From positions 930,001 through 994,000 of the forward strand of contig OZ037873.1 of NCBI GenBank assembly GCA_964035575.1: a stretch of 64,000 nucleotides of DNA. Reading direction: 5' to 3'. Each line of letters begins with the position of its first letter. Positions within the stretch are counted from its first letter, which is position 1. The notes beneath the pieces were generated by a model. That model searched no databases, was not told the origin of the DNA, and was given only the letters and a program-made list of their open reading frames with translations. Made by a program: the position numbers and the translations under genes. This document shows positions 11,034 through 23,900 of the stretch, in pieces. Origin of the DNA: Rhynchopus sp. YZ270_cl-10 (lineage: Eukaryota > Euglenozoa > Diplonemea > Diplonemida > Diplonemidae).

Positions 11034-11559
11034 GCTATTAAAGTATACGTATACTTTATTCGGCGGGAATTACTGCTTAAATGGCCAAAAAACGAAAAGG
11101 AAAAAAAAAAAAAAAATCACTGTTATTTTGGGGTTTCTAGTGGCCGAAACCTCGCGAAAACACCACCATTGGCATTTTTGGGCCAATCCCAGCCAGTGGT
11201 GGGGTCAATGTGGAAAAATGAACAATTTTTTGGTGACTTAAATTTTCACAAATCTGAACCCAATCAGCACCAATCGTGTAAAAACTGATACACGCGTTTT
11301 AGGTCAAAAATACTCGTTTCTCAGCACAAAGTGACCCCATCACAGCACGCACAGAATCCGGACCACCGAAATCAAAAAAAAATTTTTTCGATTTTTTGTG
11401 CAAAACTTGCTGAAAAAATTTTTTAGTAAGAAAAATGTACACAAAAACCGTATACTTTATTTCACAGATTTCCACGCTCAAAATGGGTTTCCGCACCGTA
11501 TACTTTATTACCCCCGTATACTTTATTAGCACCGTATACTTTATTAGCCCCCCCCCCAG
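11034..11559. mobile_element. TIR element, CTGGGG family, TAA target
   Basis: The left end is CTGGGGGGGAGCTATTAAAG then TATAC; the right end is GTATACTTTATTAGC, C-run, CAG. TAA flanks both sides (11031-11033, 11560-11562). GTATACTTTATT words recur about six times near the termini. Part of the interior (11290-11420) is the complement of 35530-35720. Non-autonomous. Confidence 0.75.
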
Positions 11560-11822
11560 TAAGGTGACTGTACATGAAATTTCTCGATCATCTTAATTAC
11601 CCTTTTTTTTTTCCAACTCAAAGCGGGCTTAGCTCTCAACAGTTTTGTTTTTAAGATCTTAACCTCGAAATGGATGCAGGTACACTGTTCAGCGGGCTTT
11701 TGTATTTCAAGATTTCAAGATTTCAAGGCAGCTTTTCTTTTACGACTCATGCCCCACCCCCCTTTGCATGAGCTCGACTGAGCGTTTTTTTAAAGCACGT
11801 TTCAACTACTTCTTTGTGATCA

Positions 11823-11862
11823 ATGTGACTAAGCACGCGAGGCTTAGGATCATCTTATAAAT
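11823..11862 (+). repeat. CTAAGC/GCTTAG hairpin module
   Basis: GTGACTAAGCACGCGAGGCT continues into TAGGATCATCTTATAAA. CTAAGC and GCTTAG can pair as a stem, and TATAAA follows. Related copies lie near 6103, 13925, 17138, 27369, 28064, 38043, 43836 and 56240. Confidence 0.65.
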
Positions 11863-11875
11863 GGTGCTTTCGGAA

Positions 11876-11940
11876 GTCGGTCAACGACCTGTCAGCGACG
11901 TGTCACGACCTGTCAATATCGACTTATCCCGGAGCACCAA
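11876..11940 (+). repeat. GTCA-iteron repeat, copy 2
   Basis: Successive words GTCAACGACCTGTCAGCGAC, GTGTCACGACCTGTCAATAT and the tail ATCCCGGAGCACC. It starts 14 bases after the hairpin module, so the two may belong to one composite unit. Confidence 0.7.
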
Positions 11941-12341
11941 TAAACTTTTCTTCTTTTTTGTCGCTTTCTGTCTACCTACTAGTATCCCCCATTATATACC
12001 AGAGGAGGGATTATATTTTTAGGGTGAACAGACCAATGAAGTGCTCTCTGGGGGGTTTCAATGACCCCACAGAGAACCATAGTGCCCCCTGCGTGAGGCA
12101 TTTGCACTTCTAACTTCTCTTTTTTTAGGGCAGGTCTCTTGTCTCATTGACTGCACCCCCTTTGCAGTGATGTCTCTGAAAGTTGCCAACGTAGTTTTGC
12201 TCTCTTGTTCTCCGACCGATGTGTCAATTTTTTTCTCTCTTTTGTCTTTCTTCTCTTTGTTGTGTGCATTTTTTTTTTTTTGTACTTTGTTGGGCCTATT
12301 GGTGGGTAAATTTATTAGTTGAGATTGAACAAAACAGTACA

Positions 12342-12412
12342 AAGGCTTCGGCCAACATTGAGTACAGGACCCTAGGTTCACCAAACGGTTCCTTAGGCGA
12401 TTGTCGATATAA
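12342..12412 (+). repeat. dispersed AGGCTTCGGCCAAC repeat
   Basis: AGGCTTCGGCCAACATTGAG, TACAGGACC and GCGATTGTCGATATAACA. Homologous copies occur at 51332-51400 (same strand) and 41036-41106 (opposite strand). In all three the reverse strand reads as a weak protein-like string (CTQCWPKP), perhaps the end of an old transposon gene. Confidence 0.65.
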
Positions 12413-12420
12413 CAAATACC

Positions 12421-12512
12421 GTAGATGTAAAGATATTGGACCGAATAATGTTGGAACGAACGAGCATTTTTGGGCTCCAACATTATTACGTTCCAACAAT
12501 ATTTACATTTAC
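12421..12512. repeat. 92-bp inverted repeat
   Basis: GATGTAAAGATATTGG ... CCGAATAATGTTGGA pairs with TCCAACATTATTACG and TTCCAACAATATTTACAT across a loop of about 20 bases. The arms are imperfect. Probably a fold-back element. Confidence 0.7.
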
Positions 12513-14177
12513 GGGTAATAAAAAAAAAAACGTATGGAAAGTCCGTCGCGACTGCAGGTTATCAAAGATTTCTTTTTAAAGACGCGAGGTTTGGCATGTT
12601 GAGGGCCCTGCACAAAGTACAAAATAAAGTAATAAATCAACAGCTAGTAAAGATGATGGCATATCAACTCTTTGGAAGTGTACCACACATTCGTCTCCTT
12701 TCCCCCGCTCCCCCCCTTTTCCCCCAAAGAAAATTTCTTACCAAAACCAAAAAAAAAATAACTGTTTTTTTTGTTTTCCCACTTTCCCCCGCCCATTTGG
12801 TTCCTGTTATCTTGTGGATATTTACACTAAGAATAGCGGAGTCCAGTTCCCCCCTCACAGACCCGAAAAAGAACTTGTTTCTTTTTGGGGATGTGGCGCC
12901 TTTGTTATGGCGCCCCCCTGCCCTTTTCAGTGCGATTCATAGTTAGGTTCTTTCTGTATACGTGCGCGTTTGCGTGACACACACAACAGTGCGGTTTGCA
13001 CGCTTTTTTTTTATATCAAAAAAGGATACCAGAGCCTCAAGGCAACAGTATTCGAAATTATATCAAAAAAAAAATTCTCCTGTTTTATTTTTAAAAAGAC
13101 TCTGTCTGGGGAGGTTCCCCTCAACCCCTTTTTTTGTATTATTTCTCAAGGTGGTCTAGCATGGAAGCTTACGTTTATCTTTTCAAAAAAAAAGAAGAAA
13201 AAAAACCCCCGCGCCTTGGAGACAATGTGGTCAATCATGACACTGCCGTCAACTTCACTTTGTTTGTGTCATATGCGCCAAGGTAACACAGAGGGTCTTT
13301 ATGAATTTCAGGTTGAGTTTTGTTTTGAGAAATTAGTTTAGACGTGTCTTCACAAGAGACGCACTCAATTTTTTTTTTTTATTTCTTGGATCATATTATC
13401 ATTCCTGTTTATAATCAAGGTGACTGCGACTCATCACGAAAGGCGGGGGTTCATCTGTACAAAACCTTTGTTTTGTTTTGTCATGCGAGTTATACGGATG
13501 GTATTCACTTCATTTTTTTTTTTTTTTTTGAGATACACTGCCAGGAGCGGGCTGTTGTATTTCAAGTCAACTTTTTTTTTTGTGTCAGTGCCTGCATGCA
13601 TACCCAGAGGCGTTTGCACTAACTTTCACTTCTTTTCTCCCTTCACTTTATTCTTCTCGTTGGATTTTTTTTTTTGTACTTCGAAACACGACAGACTTCG
13701 GTTGGAAAACAAATTTTCTTCTCTCTCTCTCTCTCTTTCCTCCCCTCTTCAGGAAGCTGTACAAAGATGATGATTGAGTCACGATCTTTTTTTCGCAACT
13801 CACCTCAAATGGAAAATGTACATATTTTGGAATGGTCCTTTTATTGATTGATGCGCGTTCATGAGGGGCGTATTCAGCCTTCAATTTTTTTTCTCTCCTT
13901 TTTTCTCTCTCTCCCTCTCTCTCTCACGTACCTAAGCAAAGCGAGAGGCTTCGGTTCATATAAAATTGGTGGTTCGTAGAAACGATTTCGCTTTTCCAAA
14001 AAAAACAATTTTTTTCTCTCCCCTCAAATCTTGACATTAGTTTCACGGTGCTACCTCTTGTGTATTACAATGGTAAAATAAATTGTGACCAAAGAAAAAG
14101 GCAAGATTGAAATCGGCGAAATTTACAGCAGAATTTTTCTTTAGGCGGTGCATTTCATGGTAAGTGCTTTTTTTTGT
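12513..14177. other. gene-free repeat-rich spacer
   Basis: No reliable gene. Fragments of the dispersed composite repeat are seen: TACACTGCCAGGAGCGGGCT then GTTGTATTTCAAGTCAAC (about 13535-13572) and GTGCCTGCATGCATACCC with GTTTGCACTAACTT (about 13588-13630), resembling 44333-44380 and 45389-45425. Several CT microsatellites (13720, 13905) are present. Forward frames here are low complexity. Confidence 0.45.
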
Positions 14178-14180
14178 TTA

Positions 14181-14969
14181 GGGTAGTGTAACTTTTTCAG
14201 CCTGTTACCGTTACCGCCCGCCGGATTTTTTGAAAACCAAAAAAAAAAAGTTATGTAGAAAGTACCTAGGGAAAAAAGTTATGAAGAGGTTCTATAGGAA
14301 AGATGTGGGTGGGGCTGTACAGGGCCCATACCTAGAGCACCTCACGATCACTTGGTGAGTAAGCAATTTTTTCTCGAGAGAAAAGTCGTTTTCCTTCGCG
14401 AGTGTTTTCTTGTACACTGTACACTGTACACTGTACACTGTACACTGTACACTGTACACTGTACACTGTACACTGTACACTGTACACTGTACACTGTACA
14501 CTGTACACTGTACACTGTACACTGTACACTGTACACTGTACACTGTACACTGTACACTGTACACTGTACACTGTACACTGTACACTGTACACTGTACACT
14601 GTACACTGTACACTGTACACTGTACACTGTACACTGTACACTGTACACTGTACACTGTACACACTGTAGTACCTATAACTTTCTGGTACCCAGTCATTCT
14701 GGGAACCAGACACCCGGTGTCCAGGAACCTAGGTACCCAGGCAACATGATAATGAGAAGACACAAAATGCTACACGCAACAGAAAACAAGCTACACGTCA
14801 CGAAAATAAGGATTTGACTGTAAAGAAAACTCTGGAAAAATGTAAGAAAATCTCTTCATAACTTTTTTCCCCCTGGTAAAACTTTTTTTTCTTCATAACT
14901 TTTTTTCTCCGCCGCCGGATTTTTCGAACACCAAAATAACGGTAACAGACCGAAAAAGTTACACTACCC
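14181..14969. mobile_element. TIR element, 789 bp, TTA target, with 7-mer satellite
   Basis: The ends are GGGTAGTGTAACTTTTTC and GAAAAAGTTACACTACCC, flanked by TTA on both sides (14178-14180, 14970-14972). The TIRs extend imperfectly inward for about 80 bases (CTGTTACCGTTA, GCCGGATTTTT, AAAGTTATG). A GTACACT array fills the centre. An outer, older inverted pair (TTTAGGCGGTGCATTT at about 14140 and its complement near 15000) suggests insertion into another fold-back. No transposase. Confidence 0.8.
14411..14665. repeat. (TGTACAC)n satellite, about 36 units
   Basis: An almost perfect 7-base tandem array (GTACACT phase), distinct from the CTGTGTA 7-mer at 10.3-10.8 kb. The frames LYTVHCT and SVQCTVY are translations of it and are not genes. 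Confidence 0.97.
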
Positions 14970-14972
14970 TTA

Positions 14973-15882
14973 CTATGTTTCCGTTAGGGCGTAAAATGCA
15001 TCCCCCGCCTAAAAAGAAAACGCGGGATTGAAATCGATGGCGGAATTTTTTTTCTCTTATACCTACAAAGCGTAGCTTAAAGGAGACATAGTTCCTCAGA
15101 TACGGTCGTCCAATCACCCCCTCCAACAGGGTAATATTGTATCAACGAAAAAACCTTTTTTCCCCTTTTTACTTACCTATCAGAGTTACTATTTCTTAGG
15201 CAGGGCAGCGTCTTTAGGTGGAACTTTGATTTATTGTACTCCTCACATAACCCCTAAATCTTGTGTGGCGAGGTCCGATTCGCTACCGCAAAAGTGAAAG
15301 AAGAAGATGGGCGTATGACTGTGTGCAGTATATCCATGCTTATTTGATAAAGAAAACAGAAACAGAAACAGAAACAGAAACAACAAAAAAAAAAACCCCC
15401 CCGCCCGCGATTCTAGAGGCAGGCTACAGCGAAAATCACGGTTAAGGAAAGTGGAGCACCTCTTTTTTTGGTGGCAAATCTATTCACTATTCTGACAATT
15501 CTGACACTTTTTTTCTTCATCCTATACCCACTATAGGCATACTTGCACCCCCCCACCCCTCAGATGGGGGAGAACTGACTGTGTTGTGTTGTTCTGAAGG
15601 ATTTTACCGATCAGAAACCATCAAAATTGCCTTTCAGATGGGGAATGATTTTGTACGAAAAATTCCATCAGAAAGCATACACAACACGGCCAAAACCATT
15701 CGTAGAGGGTAATTGAATGACATTGTGTGTTCTGATGGACTTTGCGATCAGAATTCAGTTGTATTTAGGTACACCTTGTCACGAGAGGGCTCTTGTATTT
15801 CATACAAGAGCCTGATCGATCGCAATATCAGAATACACAGTACAGCCGTTGCCCCTTTCCTCACCACCCTTTAATGCGATTA
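14973..15882. other. spacer, nothing recognised
   Basis: No gene. A short AAACAG run lies at 15355-15382. TCACGAGAGGGCTCTTGTAT near 15780 is a fragment of the composite repeat seen at 17.2 kb. Confidence 0.4.
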
Positions 15883-15892
15883 ATCTATCCCC

Positions 15893-16031
15893 AATGGTGG
15901 CAGTATTGTGATAGGAGCCCATTAGAATACACAAAATATATCAAAAATACATCACAATACACCGTGTATTGTGATGTATTTTTGATGTATTTTGTGTATT
16001 CCAATGGGCTTCCCATCACAATACTGCCATT
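15893..16031. mobile_element. 139-bp fold-back MITE with 10-bp TSD
   Basis: A near-perfect palindrome: AATGGTGGCAGTATTGTGAT ... ATCACAATACTGCCATT with only about three unpaired bases at the centre (CACCGTG). It is flanked by the direct repeat ATCTATCCCC (15883-15892 and 16032-16041). A 9-10 base duplication is typical of Mutator-like elements, but with no transposase the class is inference. Confidence 0.9.
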
Positions 16032-16362
16032 ATCTATCCCCTCCCTTTTGAAAACTTCGTTGTATATTCAGTGTAGTCAACCCTGAAGGATGAGCTATAC
16101 CAAAAAATACTCCAGCTTTTTTGTTTTCTTTTTCAACAGTTCTGATAGATGTGTTCTTCTTCCCTCCTCCCCCCCCCCGCCTTTTGTGAGACACACAACA
16201 TCTTTCTTAACTTTCTTTCCTTTTTCCACAAACTGCATGGTCCATGTAAACCCTTTCCACACTTTTTTCCAGAGAGCAAACCAGAGAAAAAAATCCACCG
16301 TTTTGAAGAGATGGTTAAGGAGGATCGGGTTATCCTCATCAACTCTTTTTCTAGGTTGAACC

Positions 16363-16445
16363 AGGTTGGGTGTCCACCGGTATACCCGGTCATATTGTAC
16401 TAAAATACACTGTTCACGAGAGTGCTGTTGTATTTCAAGTAAACT
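16363..16445 (+). repeat. composite dispersed repeat, fragment
   Basis: GGTTGGGTGTCCACCGG, ATATTGTACTAAAATACACT and GTTCACGAGAGTGCTGTTGT then ATTTCAAGT. It matches 17184-17275 base for base over long stretches. Confidence 0.7.
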
Positions 16446-16850
16446 TCTCCACCCCCCGCAGAACCTCCTGGGCTCGATAACCCACGGAGCGTCAGTTGTC
16501 AGTATTATGACCTGTTAATAAACATACTTTTTTTTCAATGCGTAAATCAACGAAAGTCTTTAGGCTTTCCACCCTTTTTCTTTGTTTTTTTTTAATCAGA
16601 TGTAAACCACGATATAGATGTAGGATGGTATGGTTGGGGTGCATCACCTTGGGAAACCAATTACCCAAGAAGTTCGAGCTTTTGAAAAAAAAACAAACAA
16701 CGTTGTGTCATTTCCGAGGCACTTTTATTCAAACGGTTTTTTTCTTCTAGGCATTTTCTTTTTACCTTCTTCTCCTCGCTCCCAGACGTAATTCACGTCG
16801 ATATGAACCTGGTGTCGTAAGCTGACTTAAATTGTAGGGGTAATTGCGTA

Positions 16851-16943
16851 TGACCAGAGATGATCATGGTATGGTCAGAAAATCTGACGTCACTGACCAG
16901 TTTTTCTGGCCGTGAACGCAATTGGTCGTTAGCTTTCTGGTCA
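16851..16943. repeat. short TGACCAGA/TCTGGTCA inverted repeat
   Basis: Ends TGACCAGA and TCTGGTCA, with four more TGGTCA or TGACCA words inside. It may be a miniature element. No clear target duplication. Confidence 0.4.
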
Positions 16944-17129
16944 TTAAAGCAAATACCACTAAAATTTAAAAAAGCAAGTCTACAACATCACCCGCAACTG
17001 ATGTTGTTTTCTGTTGTGTTCGCAGACGCATCTAGGTAGGGCGTTTTTGTCACAATATTAGTTTCAACACTTTAAACCCCCTCTTTTGATACACTGGAGG
17101 ACCAGTCAGGGGCTACCAGTGTTAACTAC

Positions 17130-17275
17130 TAGTCGTGAGACTGAGCACGAGAGGCTTAGGCTCATCTTATAAATTTTTCTCATTTGTTTTTGCATGGTTG
17201 GGTGTCCATCCCCCCGTTACAGCCGATCATTGTACCAAAGGTACACTGTTCACGAGAGGGCTGTTGTATTTCAAG
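17130..17275 (+). repeat. composite dispersed repeat, best copy
   Basis: In order: ACTGAGCACGAGAGGCTTAG, GCTCATCTTATAAA, GCATGGTTGGGTGTCCATCC, GATCATTGTACCAAAGGTAC, ACTGTTCACGAGAGGGCTGT and TGTATTTCAAG before a T-run. The same order is preserved at 28060-28190. It could be a SINE-like element or a shared promoter/leader module, since copies lie about 220 bases before the cyclase-like gene and (hairpin only) 200 bases before family copy D. Confidence 0.65.
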
Positions 17276-17907
17276 TCTTTTTTTTTTTTTTTTTCAAAAC
17301 TTTTTTTTTTGTCCGTTTCCCCTCATTGTATTAGTTTGCATATGTTTTCTAACCATTCTCTTTTTTGTCTGTAACCATGATGTGCATATTTGCGAGGCGC
17401 ATTTCATGATTCAAGTTTCTCTCTCTTTTTTTCTCCTTCTTCCTTTTCCCCTTTAATCGAAAACTGTCCGAACGCCCGTTTGAGACAAAAAAAAAGTATT
17501 TTCCCCCACGGGTGGGTCAAAACTACCATTTTGATTTCACCCGGAAACAAAAGAACCAAAAAAAAAAAACACAACCAAACAAAATCCCTGCATAATGCAG
17601 AGTTTCCGTTTGTCGCTAAAAAAGAAGTATCCATCTCTCTCTCTCTCTCTCTTTTCATTTGTATACCTCGAAATGGATGTAGGACTGCATGGTCGGTGCA
17701 TGCATTGTGTCTTGCCATGGCGACAGCAGGTGGTTTTTTTGTGTCCACCGTGGCTGTGCTTTGTCAGGTGGCGGGGCAGATGGCGGTTCCACCAGATTCA
17801 TATTCTGTCCTAACCCACCCCCCCACATTTCTCTCCCCCACCCCCAATTCCAGAAAAAAACAAAAGTGGCGTAGTTTTCTCCCCTTTTTGAAAAAGGAGA
17901 AGGGCAC

Positions 17908-20900
17908 ATGGCAGAACGACCTCCGCGTACACCGAACGTAGCTTCACCGATTGGGCAACGGACGCAGGGACATGGCGACAGCCGGCACAGCCACGACTCT
18001 GACGACTGGGACGGAGGCGACACCATCATGGATATCCCTGGTGTCCCGCACACTCGATCCCGGGGGGATTCTCTATTGAAGTCGCGCGACCGCCGCCAAC
18101 AACAACAACAACAACAACAACAACACCACCTCACCACCGAGAACCTTGCCCCCCGCCAACGCCCCCGGGGCGGCTCTACGGCTAGCTCTGTACTGTCCTC
18201 TTCTCACTCCACCTATGCGAGCCAGGCACGTGTTGCGGAGTTAGAAGATCAATTAGAAAAGTCGAAATCACTCAGAAAACGGTCGCTCCGTGATATGTCC
18301 GCAATGGAAGAAGCAAAGGACGAAGAGATACGAGATTTGCTCAAAAAAAACGAGACACTCCGCGCAGTAGAGGCAATAAAAACTATTGAGGTTCGAGATG
18401 AGGTGACTAAAGATTTGACGGGAGAGATGCAAAAAATTAGGGCGCAGGCATTGCAGGATCGCGCGGAGCTGCAACGCGCGAAGGAGCGTGAGGCAAAGCA
18501 GACGGCCTGCCTGGCCTCCTACAAGAAAGCGATGTTCTTGTCCATCCTCTGGCAGATCTATATGTCCACGTTGCGGACCTACTTTCAGAAGTTCAGGCAC
18601 TTCACTCTGGGGAGGTTTTCCGTTATTAATGAAGGGTTTGCACAAAAAAGCGTATCCTCTCAAAAAAATGGTCGCCAATTAGATGCACAAAGCAAGCAAA
18701 CAGCAGACCAGCAATGGGCCGCCTCACCGCTCAACTCTGAGGAAGCTGGCGACAGATTTAAGATCGGAAACTCTGGGCGGCTTGTGGACGTGGAAACCGG
18801 GGTCCTGCTGCCTCTTGCGCTTGCCGCAGACGGACGAACCGTGATCTACGAGACTGACAGCAAAACCAAGAAAACACTTCTCCTTGGCCCCAGAAATGAG
18901 GCCGTCAAACTCATCGACGGAGCGTTAACTTTGGACAAACAGATGGGACGGCAGATCATTCTGCCTGGACTCCGGAACCTTAAAAAACGCGTTTTTTTTG
19001 CAAAAAATAAAATGGACCAGGACCTCAGCATCGACGAGGTTTTTGCCCTCACCTTCACAGGAAAGCTTTTACCTGAAGTTGTTGAGGTCAAATCGGAGCT
19101 TGACAACCTACGTGGTTCGAAACTTACCCCACGCGACACCTCCCTCGGCCTCCGCAAACGCATCTACAGCAACCACGACGGCACGCTATTCTTAGCAGAC
19201 GGCCGCGAACTTCTCTCGACCAACTCCATTCCGGTCCTGACCCACACCCAGCACTGCGTGGTACGCTGCCCCCCTACCGCACAACGAAGGTCCGCACGCT
19301 ACACCACAGAATGCGGGGCTCCCATCGCAATGCAAAACGGACAACCCTTCATTTGGACCGCAACTGACACCGCATGCACAACCGGCAGCGACGGAGAAAC
19401 CGTTCTCACACCCGAAGGCGAGATCTTAGTCTCCCTCAAAACCGGCAATCCGGTCCGCGTCTCCTTCCGTCGTGGCGATGACACGATTGACACTGGAAGC
19501 ACCTACGCTGCAGTCGACTCCGATGGGATGTCTGTAGACCTCAGAGAATTTGACGGCCGCTTTGCTGCAACCCTCTCCGCTACTGCGCGGTTTCAGCCAG
19601 AGGTGGAAGACATCATGCACGATGAGGACCAACCGCTTCCCATTCCCATCATCCCCGAACTCACTCAGATTGCTGAAGAAGCCTCCTCCTCGACCATCCC
19701 GAAGGTATTCGAAAAGCGGGTCGTGGAGATCGAAAAATTTGCGTCCGAATCTCCACAGTTTTCACCAGAATGCATGATGGTGGTCCTGTCGGAGCTTGAC
19801 TCTGCAGGGAATCCCGCGTATTCTGTTCAATCCAACGCAGTTTTCAAAAATTCTTCGAACGAATGGATATTCACACAGCCATTCACTGTATCACGGTATG
19901 CGGAGATTCAAATTGAGTTATACGAAGTGCTCGGAGATGAAGAGGTATACCTAGCGCGAACGACAGTACAAACGGTAGGGAATACGGTACGGTTTGATGG
20001 GATTGATGGGGTTTTATCGCTTCGCACCACTGCTGTTCATGAGGCAGATAACGTATATCATCATCTCCGCAACCTAGGAATTTGTGTAGAAGAAATTCCG
20101 CCCCACCTCCTCTATATTGAACACCCCGATAGCAACACCGCGACCCTCAAAAAATGTGTGTTAAACAGCTCCATTGACTCCAAATTGGTGAAGGTTTGCT
20201 TTGATCATAGGGTTGGCGCGATAGTTCCGCATTTGGGTTTGGTAACGCCAGAGTCTGCGAGCCTCGCAGATGACGCTGCGAATAGGGAAGGAGGGGGAGG
20301 GGGAGGAGGAGGAGGGGGAGGTTTGAAGGAAAATTTTGATGAGGTGCTGAAGGAAGTCTCCAGCTTGGTTTCAGATGATGCGGATATCGCGGATGTTCAG
20401 CGTGCCTGCAAGCTTCTTGCTGCATTGGGAGTTAACGCGGAGATACCTAATGAAATTCCTTCGGTTCTCCCATTCGACCTGCAGTGGCACCCAGAAAAAC
20501 GCTGTTTTGTTGTTGCACAACGCGCCCGCCCTAGAACATTGGAAGCAGGGGTCGAGCTTCTTGAGGACCTTTTCGTGTATGGCATAACATTGGAGCGTAC
20601 CGAGCTCGCACTCAGCATCAACACTGCGAAAGGGGAATCGGTTCCGCTAGCAAGGCTTGGATGGGATCAGGAAAACCTCTGTTTTGTTAGAGAACGGCAG
20701 GAGCCTGAGGATACCGAAGCGGGGGCTACTCCGCTTGCATCTGCCTGCTTCAATGTATTGGAAAGGTACAGTCTTGGACTAAGCCAAGGTGCCGTTACCG
20801 TCGATGGATTCGCGTCAGGAATTTCTTGGAACAACGAAAAAGGTGTTTTTACCATTTCTTCGACAGCTTCTGGAGATACCGCAGTACACTCTATGATTGA

Positions 20901-23900
20901 GGCAGCCGCAGAGCGTGGGTTGACTGTAGACAAAGCGACCGGAAAGATTGCGTTAACCGCCTCAGATGAAACGTTACCGGTGGAGTTCACGAGAGGGAAG
21001 TTCCGCCCCTCGAAGACTTCATTGGATTCTTCTAGCTTTCACAAAGAATTATCTGAGAGGGGAATGTCGATACACAATGGAGCGGTTCAGGTCGGCGCAG
21101 AAATCACTTCAATCCGATGGGACGAAGCGGAAGGACGATTTGTTGTGTCCCCGAATTTTGTTCCACCTACAGATGCATCACCACGCGGAGCTTCGCCGGA
21201 CTTCTTTTCGACGGAGGGTGAAACACAAAAGGTTCTTTCCATGCTAGAACAACACGGTGCAACAGTAGACGAGGTTACTTCAATCCTTTCAGTTTCAGGC
21301 CACCCAATTCCTGTTTCCTGGAATGCTGATACCATGCAATTCGTATATTCCCCCGAACTCCGCGAAGCGAACGCAGAAGGCTGCGGGACCCCCGAAGGCA
21401 GATTCAGCTGTTTCACAAAATGCTGTGTCGCCCCATTCGAACCTGGCTCGCAGCTCTCTCTGGAAGAGAAAGGGGGGGTAGGCATTATGCAGCTTTCTGG
21501 CAGTCCACTACCCATCACCGAACAGCTTGCGTGGGATTATTCTACGGGAAGGATTGTTGCTGTACCGCGAAGTGTTGAAATCTATAGTGACATCCTAGCT
21601 GAGCTTGGTCTCAGCGTTGATCCTTCCACCGGAATTCTTGACGCAGAAGCAACAAAAGAAGCGGAAAGCACTGTTTTACCTTCATTTGCCTCAACGGTCC
21701 TCATATGGGATGATTCAGAGCAAAGGGTACGAAGGGCGCAGCTTCCGAGAGAGGAGATCTCACGGAATATTAATTCGTGTCTTTATTCTGTGGGTCTAAA
21801 GATTGAGCAGGATTCTATGAGGCTGGTGACGTATAGTGTAAACCCTGCGGAAGGTGTCGAAGCAGGGAACCGAGACAGCCTTGGGTTCCGTCTTTCAGAT
21901 GATAGTCTTGGGGGGAGTTTGGAGGAGGAGCGCGCAGTGGCGTTCACTAGGTTGTTTAGCGCGGCGGTGCCGAAGGGGGAGATCGTATGGCGTGAAGCAG
22001 TACTCCGCTTTGAACAGGATGAAATGGCGAAGAGACGAAAGGGGGCACTACTTGCTGATGTTCTTGCTGAAGTGCTTTCTCTGGCAGGGATAGACATCGA
22101 CCCTGCGACGAGGAAGGTCGCGGCCCTTCCCATTTCCCTCAGAGATGCGATGCGGAACGACCTTTTTTGGGATCCAGCGTCGCTTTCGGTGATACCGAAG
22201 ATCACTTCCGAGAGGGTGTTTGCGAAGCGTGCGAAGGAGGTGGTGGACGATGTGTTGTACGACAACCTGTGTGCGGTGGAGGAGCAGCGAGCGCTGGGGT
22301 TCACAAAGATCGCCCGATGGAGTGAGGCAGACGGCTTCCGCATTGATGTTCTCGACCCGCACGCACAGACCCTCATTCTCAAGGAATTTGTTATGCAGCG
22401 TATTGACAGTACCCCAATCTCCCCTCGATCCTCCTCAGATGCCATCCCTCTCGCCTCCCTTCTTGAATGGGAGTCTCCTGTTAGAGGAGGAGGAGGAGGG
22501 GGTCCGCTCCTCACCCCAATGTTGAACACCTCACGACTGAATGGATTGATCGGGAGTGGAGTCTGTCTGCACGGAGATAAATCAGATTATAAACTAAGCT
22601 GGGATGAAGCGGTCGGAGGCTTCATGAAGGTTTCGTATATGGATAACCAAGATTTTGCGGAGAGAATGAAACGGAAGGAAGAAAGGCAAAATTTGAAAGA
22701 ACATAGCACCATAGTCCGGGTTTTGGCACGGTGTGGGTTGAGGCTTGGGGCAGATTCGAGAAGTGTTTTGGTTGTCCCTCCGGCGACTGCTGCGTTGCCG
22801 ATCACCATTTTGGATGATGTTTTCGACAAAATCGCGTACGGTTCCTCTCAAAGCACTCCGCTCAAAGCTCATGGCGGAACTCAAGTGTACTGCGATCTTT
22901 CCGCAAACTGCTTCTACACCTGCGAGCCATCTCTCGCATCGCTTGCCTGCCAACCCCTCCCTGCCTCCTCTTCATTCAGAACCACTGTCAACATCATTCC
23001 CAATGAAGAACAGTACAATGCAAATCTTCGGACCCCTCAATACAAAATCTTGACCTACCTGAGCACAATAGTGGACCGCAGGGGAGATGAGTTAGAGATG
23101 TTTAAGAATGAATCTGGCGCAAAGTCTGTAGCAAGCGGGGAGGAGGTAGTGATAGAGGAGCCCACGGGGCTGCCGGTAGAATCCGCGTTTGGGTTGGTGG
23201 TCAGGAGGGAGGGGAAAATGGTAGTGTTGCTGCCAGAGGTGGATGTCGTGGACAGCTCCGATGAGGAGAGTGGCAGCGAGGTGGAGAACCCATGGCTGCA
23301 TCCGTGGGAGACCGTGCGGGGACGCTTTGGTGTGTCTTCGGTTGCAGTTTTGCCGGCAGAGTTGGGGTCCTCCTTCGATGCAAGAACAAAGCTGGCACAA
23401 CAGACCTCCCCTCCACCCCCAACACCATTGATCTGGCGTTCCACAAACCTTGCCGCAGTTGTATCACCCTCAGATGGACGTTCCGTTCTTGCCCCCGATG
23501 CCTCCCTCATACCCCACCCCATATCCGGAGAGCCCCTGCAGTTCCTCAACGGTAGGCTCTGCTTTCCTGAGTCCGACAGACGGCGGTTTGCCACCAATGA
23601 TTACCCATGGTACCATTTGGTTGAGGTCGGGCTGTTACCGGGAGAGACCGCAATGGGTGGGGAAGGGGCAAAGCGGGTTTTGGTGCTCAGAGAATTTAAC
23701 ATTTTGACGGACACCGTGGCAGCGGATGTGAATAAGGTGATGTGCGAAGGGGCAGAGAGGTTTAGTCTGGCAGCCCCGACGTACTATGACCATGGGGGGA
23801 AGAAAAACCCGACAAAAACATTGCAGATCACCCCGGATGGTCGGGTCTGCACCGAAGAAGGCGAGATGGTCTTGTTTGTGGAGGAGGGGTGGGTGCAGCC

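Noticed and set aside
14292-14817. Frames with SVQCTVY / LYTVHCT repeats
   Set aside because: Translations of the TGTACAC array inside a TIR element.
17655-18137. Reverse frame of 160 codons with a Cys run upstream of the giant gene
   Set aside because: Antisense of the poly-Gln and leader region; composition reflects CAA repeats.
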